NCBI GenBank assembly: GCA_945872365.1
Contig: CAMBZJ010000021.1
Coordinates: 1-53,103 of the forward strand
Length of the DNA: 53,103 nucleotides
Direction: 5' to 3'
Source: Klebsiella pneumoniae
GTDB taxonomy: Bacteria; Desulfobacterota; Binatia; UBA12015
The notes beneath the pieces were generated by a model. The model was not told the origin of the DNA and ran no database searches. It saw only the letters and a list, made by a program, of their open reading frames with translations. The position numbers were made by a program, and so were the translations under genes. Below, piece after piece: positions 7,631 through 16,244 of this stretch; the stretch's first letter is position 1, and every line of letters starts with the position of its first letter.

Positions 7631-8849
7631 GCGCGTCGTCGTCGCCGGCCTCGTCCGCGCCGACCGAGGGGCGCGGCGCCAGCCCGAGGTTCGGGCGCAG
7701 CCGGCGCGCGATGACTGCGTGGCCACGCTGGTTCAGGTGGCGCCACTGGCGCAGGAAGACATGCGGTCCGCCGTCCGCCGAGGTGCGCGCGGCCCGCACG
7801 AGCGCGGGCAGGGCGTCGACCACCGCGACACCCTCGGCGCGCAGCGCCTCGCGCAGGACGCGCTGCGGCCGCCGCCAGTCCGCCCCCTGCGCGGTGAGTT
7901 CGGCGCGCCAGCGCGGCATCGCCGAGACGTCGATCTGCCAGAGTTCGGGGACGAGCAGGACCAGCGGCCGGGCCCCGGCCGCCCGCACGTGCCGCGCGAG
8001 TTCGACGAGCAGGCGCGCGGTGGTGTCGAGGCCTCGCCGGGCCGCCGCGTCGGGCTCGGCGGCGTACATCGAGTTGTAGATCGTCGGGTGCTCCGGCAGC
8101 CGTGCGCCGGGCGGCGGGGCCGTGCCGTTGGTCGCCTCGGCGATCGCGTTCACGAGTGCCGAGCGGCGCATGATCGCGCGGTAGACGGCGATCGTCCCCT
8201 GCACGAGCGGCCGCGGTTCGATCGGCACGCCGCGCAACCGCAGGGCGTCGTCGGGTCCGAACTCGAAGAAGGGCTTGGGATACTGCCAGTTGCCCTCGCT
8301 CAGGTTGTCCTTGGGGTCGTTGCCGACGAAGGCCGCGACGACCACCACGTCGGGTCGCCAGCGGACCGCCTCCTCGTCGAAGAGCAGGAGTTCCTGGTCG
8401 GTGCCGTAGCCGGGGCAGGCGAAGTCGAGCACCTCGACCGCGCCTCCGGACTCCCGATCGAGGAGCGCGGCGAAGGTCTCGTCGTCGCCCACCCCGTCGC
8501 CCCAGGCCTGCGAGTCGCCGAGCACGGCGATGCGGTGCACGCCCGGCGTGCGGCCGAGCGGGTGGCTCGGCCCGCGCTGGCCGTCGGCGTTGATCGTGAC
8601 CCAGGTCTCGAACTCGTTGCCGCCGTAGGGCCCGCTCGCGCCTGGCCGATTGCGCCAGCCGAGCCGACGGTCGGGCTCGGCGAAGTAGATCCGGTTGCGC
8701 ATGTGCGGGTGGAACTCGAAGCCGAAGACCCGCGCCCCGATCTCGCCGGCGGCGACGCCGACGACGAGACCGAGCGCCACCAGCACGGCGCGCGCGCTTC
8801 GTCCCGCGCGCCGAGGACCGCGAAACTCGTCCGGCAAATCTGCCGCCAC
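7563..8849 (-). CDS. SGNH/GDSL-family hydrolase, membrane-anchored
   Basis: Predicted serine hydrolase or acyl-esterase of the SGNH fold, 428 residues. After an Arg-rich start there is one membrane segment (about residues 20-37). The catalytic domain has block I GDSQ (residues about 110-113, a GDS nucleophile), a block III FVGNDPKDN motif and a late His in WRHLNQRGHAV. The Asp usually two residues before that His is not clear. Such proteins often O-acetylate or deacetylate surface glycans, so a link with the pilin-glycosylation idea is possible. The GTG start is weakly supported. The tail overlaps the minor-pilin operon by 68 nt in convergent orientation. Confidence 0.75.
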   Translation of the reverse strand: MAADLPDEFRGPRRAGRSARAVLVALGLVVGVAAGEIGARVFGFEFHPHMRNRIYFAEPDRRLGWRNRPGASGPYGGNEFETWVTINADGQRGPSHPLGRTPGVHRIAVLGDSQAWGDGVGDDETFAALLDRESGGAVEVLDFACPGYGTDQELLLFDEEAVRWRPDVVVVAAFVGNDPKDNLSEGNWQYPKPFFEFGPDDALRLRGVPIEPRPLVQGTIAVYRAIMRRSALVNAIAEATNGTAPPPGARLPEHPTIYNSMYAAEPDAAARRGLDTTARLLVELARHVRAAGARPLVLLVPELWQIDVSAMPRWRAELTAQGADWRRPQRVLREALRAEGVAVVDALPALVRAARTSADGGPHVFLRQWRHLNQRGHAVIARRLRPNLGLAPRPSVGADEAGDDDALNSPRDRAGSPRAAGAGAHPPT

Positions 8850-9364
8850 CCGCGGTTCTTAGCGTGATCCCGCTCGTCGGTGCACGCGACACCGGAGCCG
8901 GTGGTCGCGCCCGGGGTCGGGGTGGCCCCGAGGGTGGGGCGTCGCGCTGCAACCCCTGCTCCTCCCCCAGATGGCCGACAACGCGGGCGAGGTGCCCCGG
9001 CGCAAGTCCTGATGATTCCGTGCAGCCTGCACCGCCGCCGATCAACTTGTGCAAGCGCTGCCCACCAGGGGCCGCCCCGTCCCCGCTTTCGACACTAGGG
9101 GCACCCCTTAAGGAGTGACGCCGTCGCCCCGGTGCCGTCGGGTCGCGAGCGAATCTCGAACTGCGCGCGAGCGTTGGAGAAGTTCGCGACGGGACGGTCC
9201 AGCGGGCTCCACACGCGCATCGCCGACGCCTCGCGCGGCCGTCGCGGCGGCGCGCGACGCATTCGTTCCTAGGTCGATCCCTGAACGAAAAATGCGTCGC
9301 CCCGAGCGGCTCTCCCCTATAGCCCGGAAGATGTCCGTGGCCTTACAACAACTCAGGAACGGAG
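8850..9364. other. 515-nt intergenic region between SGNH gene and second pilin operon
   Basis: No coding potential was recognised; frames crossing it have no family pattern. It holds start signals for two divergent genes, a short TAGGGG/CCCCTTA hairpin near 9097-9111 and the long imperfect inverted repeat at 9254-9300. I found no -24/-12 element and no riboswitch core here. Confidence 0.5.
9254..9300. promoter_or_regulatory. Long inverted repeat upstream of pilY1 operon
   Basis: GCGACGCATTCGTTC (9254-9268) is repeated as its reverse complement at 9283-9300 with an extra AAA inside the arm, separated by 14 nt. The arms are unusually A/T-containing for this DNA. It lies 65 nt before the first fimT start, so it may be an operator, an RNA hairpin in the leader or a terminator of upstream transcription. 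Confidence 0.55.
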
Positions 9365-9979
9365 ATGAACACCATCGACTGCAAAGTGCGCCGAAGCGGG
9401 ACGGAACGAGTCTTCGGATTTGCCGTTCGCGCTCTTGCGCGTGTAGGTGAACGGGCCGTCGGCGCGGTGCGTACGCACCGCCTCGGCTCGCAGGCCGGTC
9501 TCTCGGTCGTCGAACTGGTGGCGGGATTGACGCTGGTCTCGATCATCGCCGGCACCGCCGTCCCGACGATCAGCCGCTGGTACGGCCAGAACGAGCTGCT
9601 GCGCGGCGCCGACGCGGTGAAGATGGACGTCTCCCGCGCGCGGATGAAGGCCGTCTCGATGAACCGCTACACGCGGATCCGGATCCTCTCGAGCAAGACC
9701 GCCTACGCCCTCGAGACCAGCACCGACGGCAACACCTGGATCGGGACGACCACGATCAACCTTCCCCCCGGCGTCACGATCAACACCACCACGGCCGAGG
9801 CGTGTGGTGTCCCGTCCCCCGTTTGCGCGCCTCGACCCCCGCGATCGCGGCGAAATCCTGCCGCTTGCGGACCCGACCGTCAGGATCTCGACGCACACCC
9901 GCGCGATACGGGGTCGATTCAGGGGGCGGGTCGCAGAAAATGCACGGTACGCCCTTTGCTCGGTAAGACGGCGACCTAG
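9365..9979 (+). CDS. Minor pilin FimT/GspH-like, apparently frameshifted
   Basis: First gene of the pilY1 operon. The prepilin motif QAG-LSVVELVAGLTLVSIIAG (about residues 43-61, Glu5 present) and the following helix and strands to about residue 145 are FimT-like. After that the frame turns into Arg/Pro-rich sequence. Dropping one C from the C5 run at 9816-9820 and one G from the G4 run at 9910-9913 restores a FimT-like tail (FARLDPRDRGEILP, then DPTVRISTHTRAIR) ending at TAA 9964-9966. The listed frame is therefore probably broken, by pseudogenisation or by sequence error. The 45-residue leader from ATG 9365 is long; GTG 9467 would give an 11-residue leader but lacks a ribosome site. Confidence 0.7.
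   Translation: MNTIDCKVRRSGTERVFGFAVRALARVGERAVGAVRTHRLGSQAGLSVVELVAGLTLVSIIAGTAVPTISRWYGQNELLRGADAVKMDVSRARMKAVSMNRYTRIRILSSKTAYALETSTDGNTWIGTTTINLPPGVTINTTTAEACGVPSPVCAPRPPRSRRNPAACGPDRQDLDAHPRDTGSIQGAGRRKCTVRPLLGKTAT
9464..9481. repeat. 18-bp perfect palindrome in fimT leader
   Basis: GCGGTGCGTACGCACCGC is a perfect palindrome lying over the alternative GTG start (9467) of the first fimT. It may be chance in GC-rich DNA, an operator if transcription starts upstream, or a start-site hairpin. Confidence 0.5.
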
Positions 9980-10002
9980 ACTAGGGGAAGGAGCCGGATC
10001 TC

Positions 10003-10599
10003 ATGTTGAGCGATCGACCGACAGGGAGACCAACAACGAGCGGAAGGCGGCCGTCGTCCGGCGGGCCGGCCCAGGGTGGCTGGACGCTCCTCGAACTCAT
10101 GGTGGTCTGCTCCCTGTTCTCGATCTTCGGTGCGATCGCCGTGCCCCAGTATGGGGTGATGGCCATGCAGATGCGCACCACCACCGCCTCGACGCAGCTC
10201 CTCGCCGACCTGGGCTGGGCGCGCGAGATGGCGATGCGCACCGGCGTGTCCCACTACGTCGACGTCGACAACTCGCTCTCCGGCGTGAACTACCGGGTCC
10301 GGCGCGCCGCGAACCCCGCGGCGATCCAGCCCGCGAGCGACCCGGTCGTGCGCAGCTCGCTGCTCGGCGCGCGCATCAAGGGCGTCCGGTTCACGCTCAA
10401 CGGGGCGACGGCCGACCCTTACGGAGGCGCCGTCTCCGCGGCGACCCCGGGGCGGGTCGTCTTCGACGCACGCGGTCTTCCGTCGACCTCGGGGGCGTTC
10501 TTCCTCGCCTCGGACGACGGCAAGGTGGCGCGCGCGGTGTCGGTGACCGGTGCCGGCCGCGTCCGGGTGTGGAGCCGCATCGGGAGCACCTGGCAGTGA
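10003..10599 (+). CDS. fimT: Minor pilin FimT/GspH-like
   Basis: A 198-residue minor pilin. The leader of about 26 residues ends GG, followed by WTLLELMVVCSLFSIFGAIAVPQY; Trp instead of Phe at mature position 1 is unusual, and Glu5 is kept. The C-terminal domain has the FimT/GspH pattern with an IKGVRFTLNG strand, VVFDARGLPS loop and final GRVRVWS strand. GGGAAGGAG precedes the ATG. It overlaps pilV by 4 nt. A second FimT immediately after the first one could replace it if that gene is broken. Confidence 0.85.
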   Translation: MLSDRPTGRPTTSGRRPSSGGPAQGGWTLLELMVVCSLFSIFGAIAVPQYGVMAMQMRTTTASTQLLADLGWAREMAMRTGVSHYVDVDNSLSGVNYRVRRAANPAAIQPASDPVVRSSLLGARIKGVRFTLNGATADPYGGAVSAATPGRVVFDARGLPSTSGAFFLASDDGKVARAVSVTGAGRVRVWSRIGSTWQ

Positions 10600-10988
10600 G
10601 CACGACGGTCCGACCCTCGCGCGCCCTCGACGATTCGGGCTTCAGCATCGTCGAGACGCTCTTCGCCATCGTCATCATGGCGATCGCCTTCCTCGGCATG
10701 GCCGGAGTGCAGGCGGTATCGAGCAAGGCCCAGACCCTCGGCCGCAACCATGACGTGGCGACCGCCTTGGTCGCGCAGGCGCTCGAACAGGCCCACCGCA
10801 CGTCCTTCCCGGCGATCACGTCGGGTTCCTCCACCACCGACGCCGACGGCACCCGCTTCAGCCTCGCGCGGACGGTGTCCACCCTCGGTGCCGCCAAGCG
10901 GGTCGAGGCGGTCGCTTCCTGGACCGATCGTTTCGGACTGCGCACGCTCCGCATGGCGACCATCGTGAGCCAGGTGACCAACCCGTGA
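10596..10988 (+). CDS. pilV: Minor pilin PilV-like
   Basis: A 130-residue prepilin with leader MSTTVRPSRALDDSG cut before FSIVETLFAIVIMAIAFLGM, the typical PilV/GspI N-terminus with Glu5. The short domain after it contains the LVAQALEQAHRTSFP segment that PilV proteins have in place of LA-E-LR helices. GTG 10596 overlaps the TGA of fimT and the gene overlaps pilW by 4 nt. It is expected in the PilV-PilW-PilX-FimU-PilY1 priming complex at the inner membrane. Confidence 0.85.
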   Translation: MSTTVRPSRALDDSGFSIVETLFAIVIMAIAFLGMAGVQAVSSKAQTLGRNHDVATALVAQALEQAHRTSFPAITSGSSTTDADGTRFSLARTVSTLGAAKRVEAVASWTDRFGLRTLRMATIVSQVTNP

Positions 10989-11863
10989 GCGGCGTGGCGC
11001 GAAGGGCGGCTGCGGCCGCGGGTGTCGGCCGGCGTCGCGGCTCGGTCGGAATGCACGGCGGCGGTCTCGGACTCGGCCTCGGCGAGGACGGCAACACGAT
11101 CGCCGAACTTCTCGCGGCCTCGTTCCTCGGCCTGCTCGTCCTCTCCGTCGTCTTCGCAGCGGTGCGCGCGCAGGGGCGGGCGGCGGCGATCCAGTCGGGC
11201 GTCGCCGACGCGCACCTCACGATCCGCGGCGCCCAGGAGATCCTGCTCTCCGACCTCCGCATGGCCGGCTACGGGATGCTCTCGGTGCCTTCGGGCTCCG
11301 GAACCGCACCGATCGAGGCGACGACCTCGGGCGGCACCACCACGCTCACGCTGCGCGGCAACTTCTCGAACGCCTTGGCCGGTCTCGCCGTGGCGGCCCC
11401 CGCCGGCAGCCGCCAACTCACCGTGACCCCGGTCGCGGGCAGCGGAGCTTTCAAGCCGGGCAGTCTCGTCGTCATCGACAGCGGCCTCGCCTCCGAGTTG
11501 AAGACGATCAGCGGGGTGGCCGCCAGCGGTGCGAACGTCGTGCTCGCCCTCGATACGGCCCTCGGCCGGGCCTACCCGATCGGACCCGACGTCGGGCAGG
11601 TCGAGACCCTGACCTACGCCTGGACGGGCGGCGTGCTGCGCCGCAGCGGCCAGGTTCTCGCCGACGACATGACCGCGTTCCAGGTGCGTTTCATCGACCA
11701 GAACGGCACGGTCTCCACGACCCCGGGCGCCGAGCCGCGCTCCGTGCAGTTGACGCTCGGCGCGAGGCAGGCGGCTCCTTCTCCCGAGGTGGCGAAAGCC
11801 GCCTCCTCCCTCTCGACCGAGGCGCATCTCCGCAACGCGGCGATGCGCTACGACGCGGGCTGA
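10985..11863 (+). CDS. pilW: Minor pilin PilW-like
   Basis: A 292-residue minor pilin. After a long Gly/Arg-rich leader the motif EDG-NTIAELLAASFLGLLVLSVV (about residues 33-56) keeps Glu5, and is followed by the PilW helix with ILLSDLRMAGYGM, a very typical PilW segment (QNDLRMAGY in homologues). The remainder is a beta-rich domain. It is 4 nt overlapped with pilV and separated from pilX by 5 nt. Confidence 0.88.
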   Translation: MSGVARRAAAAAGVGRRRGSVGMHGGGLGLGLGEDGNTIAELLAASFLGLLVLSVVFAAVRAQGRAAAIQSGVADAHLTIRGAQEILLSDLRMAGYGMLSVPSGSGTAPIEATTSGGTTTLTLRGNFSNALAGLAVAAPAGSRQLTVTPVAGSGAFKPGSLVVIDSGLASELKTISGVAASGANVVLALDTALGRAYPIGPDVGQVETLTYAWTGGVLRRSGQVLADDMTAFQVRFIDQNGTVSTTPGAEPRSVQLTLGARQAAPSPEVAKAASSLSTEAHLRNAAMRYDAG

Positions 11864-11868
11864 CGACC

Positions 11869-12369
11869 ATGCCTCCATCCGCCACGAGACTTCGCAACCA
11901 GGACGGCCTCATCATGGTGGTCGCGCTCGGCATCGTCGCCGTGCTCGCGGCTCTCACGCTCGCGGTCGCGACCAGCGGCCAGATGTCGACCGCCACGAGC
12001 GCGCTCTCGACGCACAGCGGCTCGGCCTTCCATGTCGCGGACGGTGCCGCCCAGTTCTCACTTTCCGAGGGCGCGAACTTCGTGCCCTACATGGCGCCGC
12101 GTACGGTCGACCTGAAGGAAACCACGGCCAACCTCGACGGTTCGGTCACCTCGACCTATGCGGAGTACCGGGCGCTCCCGGGCAACGTCCTCGTCCGCAC
12201 GACCGACGGCAGCGTGCGTGCGGCGCAGTTCGGGCAAGCCGAGGGGCTCGGCAAGATGTACATCTTCCGGATCGATGCGCGGAAGAACACCAAGGTGAGC
12301 GGCGTCGATCCGGCGGGCACCGTCTCGATGCGGGTGGCGAGGGTGGCACCGTGTCCGGACTGCGGCTGA
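11869..12369 (+). CDS. pilX: Minor pilin PilX-like
   Basis: A 166-residue PilX-type protein. The N-terminal helix (DGLIMVVALGIVAVLAALTL, residues about 12-31) lacks Glu5 as usual for PilX, and is followed by the characteristic HSGSAFHVADGAAQFSL segment (AFYAADAGA-Q in homologues). A C-terminal CPDCG lies at the very end. The gene overlaps pilY1 by 19 nt. PilX bridges the minor-pilin complex to PilY1. Confidence 0.85.
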   Translation: MPPSATRLRNQDGLIMVVALGIVAVLAALTLAVATSGQMSTATSALSTHSGSAFHVADGAAQFSLSEGANFVPYMAPRTVDLKETTANLDGSVTSTYAEYRALPGNVLVRTTDGSVRAAQFGQAEGLGKMYIFRIDARKNTKVSGVDPAGTVSMRVARVAPCPDCG

Positions 12370-15300
12370 GCAACCGGGCGACCGACGGGCGCCTGTGCGG
12401 CGCCGCCGTCGCGGCGATCGCCCTCGCCGCGGTCGCGATCGGATTGCCGGTTCGCCCGGTCGCCGCGCTGGACATCGACATCTTCACCATCGGCCAGGTG
12501 AAGCCGAACGTGCTCATCGTGTTCGATAATTCGGGCAGCATGAGTTCGCAGGCCTACAATACTTATCCGAACACGCTCTACCCCGGTGCCTACGTGCCGG
12601 GCACCGTCTACACCCGCTGCAAGACGGTGAATACCAACTGCACCTGCAAGACCACCCAGACCACCTGGGCCGTCGACACGAACGCCTGCGCGGCGAGCTT
12701 CGCCGATCTCCAGCCGCCGCCTTCCGGGGACGATACCGACGACCGCGAGTCGCGTCGCCAGCGCGGCAACCGCCTCAATTTCGCCGCGAGTCCGCCGAAG
12801 AACTGCACGCTGTCGCCCTTCCAGGCCTGCAGCGCCGCCGCCGACTGCACGGGTACCGGCAACACCTGCGCTGCGCAGTCCAAGATCGCGGTGGCCAAGT
12901 CGGTCGTGACCTCGGTCGTGAACGACCCGCTGAACGACGTCCGCTTCGGCCTCGAGGTGTTCAACCCGCCGGGGATCGACTACGGGCTCGCGAACTACGC
13001 GAGTTCCACCTGGGTGACCGGCTGGCAGGCCAACAACGGCGTCTACCAGTTCCCGATCCAGGACATGACGACGACCAGCCGGGCCTCCCTAGCGAGTGTC
13101 ATCAACGGCCTCTCGGCCGGCGGCGCGACGCCCAGCGCCCACCGGCTGATCGACGCGTGGAAGTACTTCAACGGGCAGGCGACGGCGACCGGGTTCTCCA
13201 CCTCGCCGGTGCAGCAGGTCTGCCAGCGCAACTTCGTCCTCATGGTCACCGACGGCATCCCGGAGATCGAGGCCGACTACAACACCTCGTCGCAGAGCGC
13301 GTGCAGGTTTACGCGCCTGCGGTCGTTCGTCGGCAACCCGGGCGACGTGAACCGCGACGGCAAGGAGGACCCGTCGAGTCCCAACTGGATCGCAGCGACC
13401 GGCGAGGCCTTCAACTGCGGCTCGGACTACCTCGACGACGCGATGCAGAAGGTCCGCGGGCTCTATCCGCTCGGCAACGCGCTGAACCAGCCGCTCGCCC
13501 TGTTCGCCGTGTCCTTCGGGCTCGACTATTGTCAGGTGCCGGCGGCGGGCGACGCGAGCCCGGGTGGCGGCTCGCTCCTGTGGCGGGCCTCGGAGCGCTA
13601 CGGCGGCGGCAAGTGCCTCTCGGCGACGCAACCCGACGAACTCGACGCGGCCCTGCGGGCGGCGCTCAACATGATCAAGGCCGAAGCCCAGTCGTTCGTC
13701 GCACCGGTCGTCCCGGTGAGCCCGACGAGCCGCACCGAGTCCGGCGACCGGGTCTACCTGACGCTCTTCAGCCCGCGCGACGGCCAGCAGGCATGGGCGG
13801 GCAACATCAAGAAGTACGGTCTCGATCACGACCACGGCACGATCTGCAACGCGTCGAGCGCGGCGAGCTGCACGTCGACCGCCGGCGCGGCCACGGCGGC
13901 CGACGGCTCGCTCCTCGACGGCGCGGAGTCCTTCTGGGACGGTGCCTCGACGCCCTCGGGCAAGACGGTCACCAACGGCGGGCTGGGCGGCCTGCTCGTG
14001 TCCCGCACGACGGCGCGCAGCATCTTCACCTACGCCGGCACCGCCACCGGGAATCTCGGCGGCCTCGCGCTCACCGCCGCCGCCCAGGCGTTCTCGAAGA
14101 GCAACGCGGCGATCACCCCTGCCATGCTCGGCCTGACCGGAACCGATGCCACGACCGCCCGCCGCGACGAACTCGTCGATTACGTGCAGGGGCTCGACTC
14201 CTTCGACGAGGACAAGGACGGCAACGTCACCGAGAAGCGCAGCTGGATTCTCGGCGACGTCATCCACTCGGCCCCGCTCGTCGTGAACTATGGCACCGGC
14301 GACTCGCTGATCGTCGCCGGCGCCAACGACGGCATGCTGCACGCCTTCGACGACGCGACCGGGGCGGAACTCTGGGCCTTCGTGCCGCCGGACCTTCTCC
14401 CGAAGCTCAACCTGCTCCGTCCCGGGCAGTCGGCGAGTCATGCGTTCTTCGTCGACGGGGCTGCGAAGTTGCGCGTGATGGCCGACGGTCGCAAGGTGAT
14501 CGTCTTCGGGCTGGGCCGCGGCGGACGCGCCTACTACGGCCTCGACGTCACGACGAAGGCCGCGCCGAAGCTGCTCTGGCGGGTGAACTCGTCGACCACC
14601 GGCTTCGGCGAACTGGGCTACACGACCTCCACGCCGACCCTCGCCAAGTTCGCCAACGGTGGTGCGCCGATCGAGGTCGCGGTGTTCGGCGGCGGTACCG
14701 ACTTCTACTTCGACGGCCCCACGGTCGTGACCGCGAACCCGGCCGGGATCGGCCGCGCGGTCTTCGCGGTGAATCTCCTCACCGGGGCCCGGGCCGCTTT
14801 CGCCCAGCCCGCAGGCATGTACTTCCCGCTCGCCGGCGACGCGATGGTGTTCGACGTGAACGGCGACGGCGTCTTCGATCGCGGTTACGTCGGCGACCTC
14901 GGCGGCAACCTCTGGCGGATCGGCGACGACTTCTCCGCAACCCGTCTCTTCGTCGCCCCGGCGGGCCACCGCATCTTCTACGCGCCCGATGCGGTCGTGA
15001 CCTCGGGCTCCGTGATTGTCTACTTCGGTACCGGCGACCGCAACAATCCCCTCTCCACCGGCGTGACCGACCGCTTCTACGCGGTGCGCGACGAGGGTGT
15101 GAACGACCTGACCGAGACGAACCTCGTCAACGTGACCTCCGAGGTCGTTCAGCCCGCGAGCAGCGCGGCGCTCGCTTTGACCCGCCGGATCCAGGCGGCG
15201 AAGGGCTGGTTCCTCACGCTGTCGGGCACAGGGGAGAAGGTCCTCGCCCCCCCGACGGTCTTCTTCAACCTTGCCTTTTCGACCTTCACGCCCTCGAACG

Positions 15301-15638
15301 CGCCCTGCGAGGGCGGCAGCACGGCCCGCCTCTACATGCTCGACCCGCTCACCGGCAGCCCGACCCGGGAGCTGCCCGGGACGAGCGGCTCGACTTTGGG
15401 CGGCGGAAGCGGGGTCGGCGGCGGCACCGGATCCGGCGGGGGCGGGGCGCTCACGGTCGCCGATCGCTCCGCCGTGATCGGCAACAGCCTGCCGACGGGC
15501 CTTCGCGTGACCTTCGGCGCGAACGGGACCAAGGCGTATCTCGGCGTTTCGAAGAACGGTGGCGTGGCGATCCAGCCCCTGCTCCTGCCCCAGTTGAGCC
15601 AGAACGTGATCCCGGTCTCCTGGCGACAGGCCTGGTGA
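12351..15638 (+). CDS. pilY1: PilY1 pilus tip adhesin / assembly factor
   Basis: PilY1 is a secreted tip-associated protein that promotes pilus assembly, adhesion and surface sensing. This 1095-residue copy has an N-terminal signal segment (about 17-40), a von Willebrand A-like region starting with the MIDAS motif DNSGSMS (residues 59-65), and a Cys-rich insert (about 83-178) with repeated DC and CT patterns. The conserved C-terminal beta-propeller (about 630-1000) has ILGDVIHSAPLVV and GANDGMLHAFDDATG blocks, and an EF-hand-like DVNGDGVFDRGYVGD calcium loop near 834-848. A Gly-rich stretch near 1015-1035 precedes the end. GTG 12351 lies inside pilX, so translation is coupled. Size and order of domains are normal for the family. 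Confidence 0.95.
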   Translation: MSGLRLSNRATDGRLCGAAVAAIALAAVAIGLPVRPVAALDIDIFTIGQVKPNVLIVFDNSGSMSSQAYNTYPNTLYPGAYVPGTVYTRCKTVNTNCTCKTTQTTWAVDTNACAASFADLQPPPSGDDTDDRESRRQRGNRLNFAASPPKNCTLSPFQACSAAADCTGTGNTCAAQSKIAVAKSVVTSVVNDPLNDVRFGLEVFNPPGIDYGLANYASSTWVTGWQANNGVYQFPIQDMTTTSRASLASVINGLSAGGATPSAHRLIDAWKYFNGQATATGFSTSPVQQVCQRNFVLMVTDGIPEIEADYNTSSQSACRFTRLRSFVGNPGDVNRDGKEDPSSPNWIAATGEAFNCGSDYLDDAMQKVRGLYPLGNALNQPLALFAVSFGLDYCQVPAAGDASPGGGSLLWRASERYGGGKCLSATQPDELDAALRAALNMIKAEAQSFVAPVVPVSPTSRTESGDRVYLTLFSPRDGQQAWAGNIKKYGLDHDHGTICNASSAASCTSTAGAATAADGSLLDGAESFWDGASTPSGKTVTNGGLGGLLVSRTTARSIFTYAGTATGNLGGLALTAAAQAFSKSNAAITPAMLGLTGTDATTARRDELVDYVQGLDSFDEDKDGNVTEKRSWILGDVIHSAPLVVNYGTGDSLIVAGANDGMLHAFDDATGAELWAFVPPDLLPKLNLLRPGQSASHAFFVDGAAKLRVMADGRKVIVFGLGRGGRAYYGLDVTTKAAPKLLWRVNSSTTGFGELGYTTSTPTLAKFANGGAPIEVAVFGGGTDFYFDGPTVVTANPAGIGRAVFAVNLLTGARAAFAQPAGMYFPLAGDAMVFDVNGDGVFDRGYVGDLGGNLWRIGDDFSATRLFVAPAGHRIFYAPDAVVTSGSVIVYFGTGDRNNPLSTGVTDRFYAVRDEGVNDLTETNLVNVTSEVVQPASSAALALTRRIQAAKGWFLTLSGTGEKVLAPPTVFFNLAFSTFTPSNAPCEGGSTARLYMLDPLTGSPTRELPGTSGSTLGGGSGVGGGTGSGGGGALTVADRSAVIGNSLPTGLRVTFGANGTKAYLGVSKNGGVAIQPLLLPQLSQNVIPVSWRQAW

Positions 15639-15720
15639 CGGTCCCACCCCGCTCGGGGCCATGCGCCTGCAGACAGGAGGCGGCCGACCCGTCAGAATGA
15701 GGGGAGAAAGAAGAGAACCG

Positions 15721-16026
15721 ATGCTCGACCAAAGGCCATTTCCCCTGTGGGCGGCCCTGCTTCTGGCCCTGGCCCTGCTCCTCGGGAGCGGCGGGCCGGT
15801 GGCCGCCGAGGATTCCCCCCGTGTCGTGGTCGGTCGGGTCACCCGGATCGACGCCGACTCCGTCATGGTGGGCGACCAGATCGGCTTCCTGCGCACCGGA
15901 AGCGACATCCGCAGCGACGGACGGGCCGTGGCGCCGACGTCCATTCGGGTCGGGATGCCGGCCGAGATGGAAATCGACGTGACCGGGCGGATCTTGGAGG
16001 TCCGCATCGGAAGCGTCGCCGAATGA
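15721..16026 (+). CDS. Small secreted protein downstream of pilY1
   Basis: A 101-residue protein with a clear signal peptide (hydrophobic WAALLLALALLLGSGG, cut after PVAA at about residue 29) and a small beta-rich domain with VVGRVTRIDADSVMVGDQ and IDVTGRILEVRIG strands, suggesting a five-strand OB-like fold. No family is recognised with confidence. ATG 15721 is preferred over upstream in-frame ATGs at 15661 and 15697 because it follows a purine-rich AGAAGAGAA stretch and opens the signal peptide. It lies 82 nt after pilY1 and before the hairpin, so it is probably the last gene of the operon and may be a periplasmic pilus accessory. Confidence 0.7.
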   Translation: MLDQRPFPLWAALLLALALLLGSGGPVAAEDSPRVVVGRVTRIDADSVMVGDQIGFLRTGSDIRSDGRAVAPTSIRVGMPAEMEIDVTGRILEVRIGSVAE

Positions 16027-16188
16027 TCGAAATAACCCTTGAGTCCGGCGCCCGGAAGTCGAATATGGAGGTGAGCGGCCACGTCGAAGACGGCGGGTGC
16101 GGAAGGAACGGTCCGGAAAGGGCAAACGCCACCCCCTCCGACAGTTCGAAACGTACCTGGTCTTCGTAGCAACGGGGCCGCTCGCGTC

Positions 16189-16237
16189 GGCGGGTGCGTC
16201 GGTGGGGTTCCTCCTCTCCCCCACCGACGCGCCCGCC
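16189..16237. terminator. Strong bidirectional hairpin between pilY1 operon and MBL gene
   Basis: A 19-bp stem with a single T-G wobble (16189-16207 with 16219-16237; arms start GGCGGGTGCG and CCCCACCGAC) and an 11-nt pyrimidine loop, extendable outward by several pairs. It sits between convergent genes and probably stops transcription from both sides. Confidence 0.7.
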
Positions 16238-16244
16238 GGCAGTT

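Noticed and set aside
16023-16169. 48-codon ORF overlapping the end of the small secreted protein gene (ATGA)
   Set aside because: No conserved-looking composition, mixed third-position GC, and it ends just before a terminator hairpin; too weak to call.
13089-16172. Open frame of about 1,027 codons on the minus strand
   Set aside because: It is antisense to pilY1, which has full motif support; Arg/Gly/Val-rich with no domain pattern.
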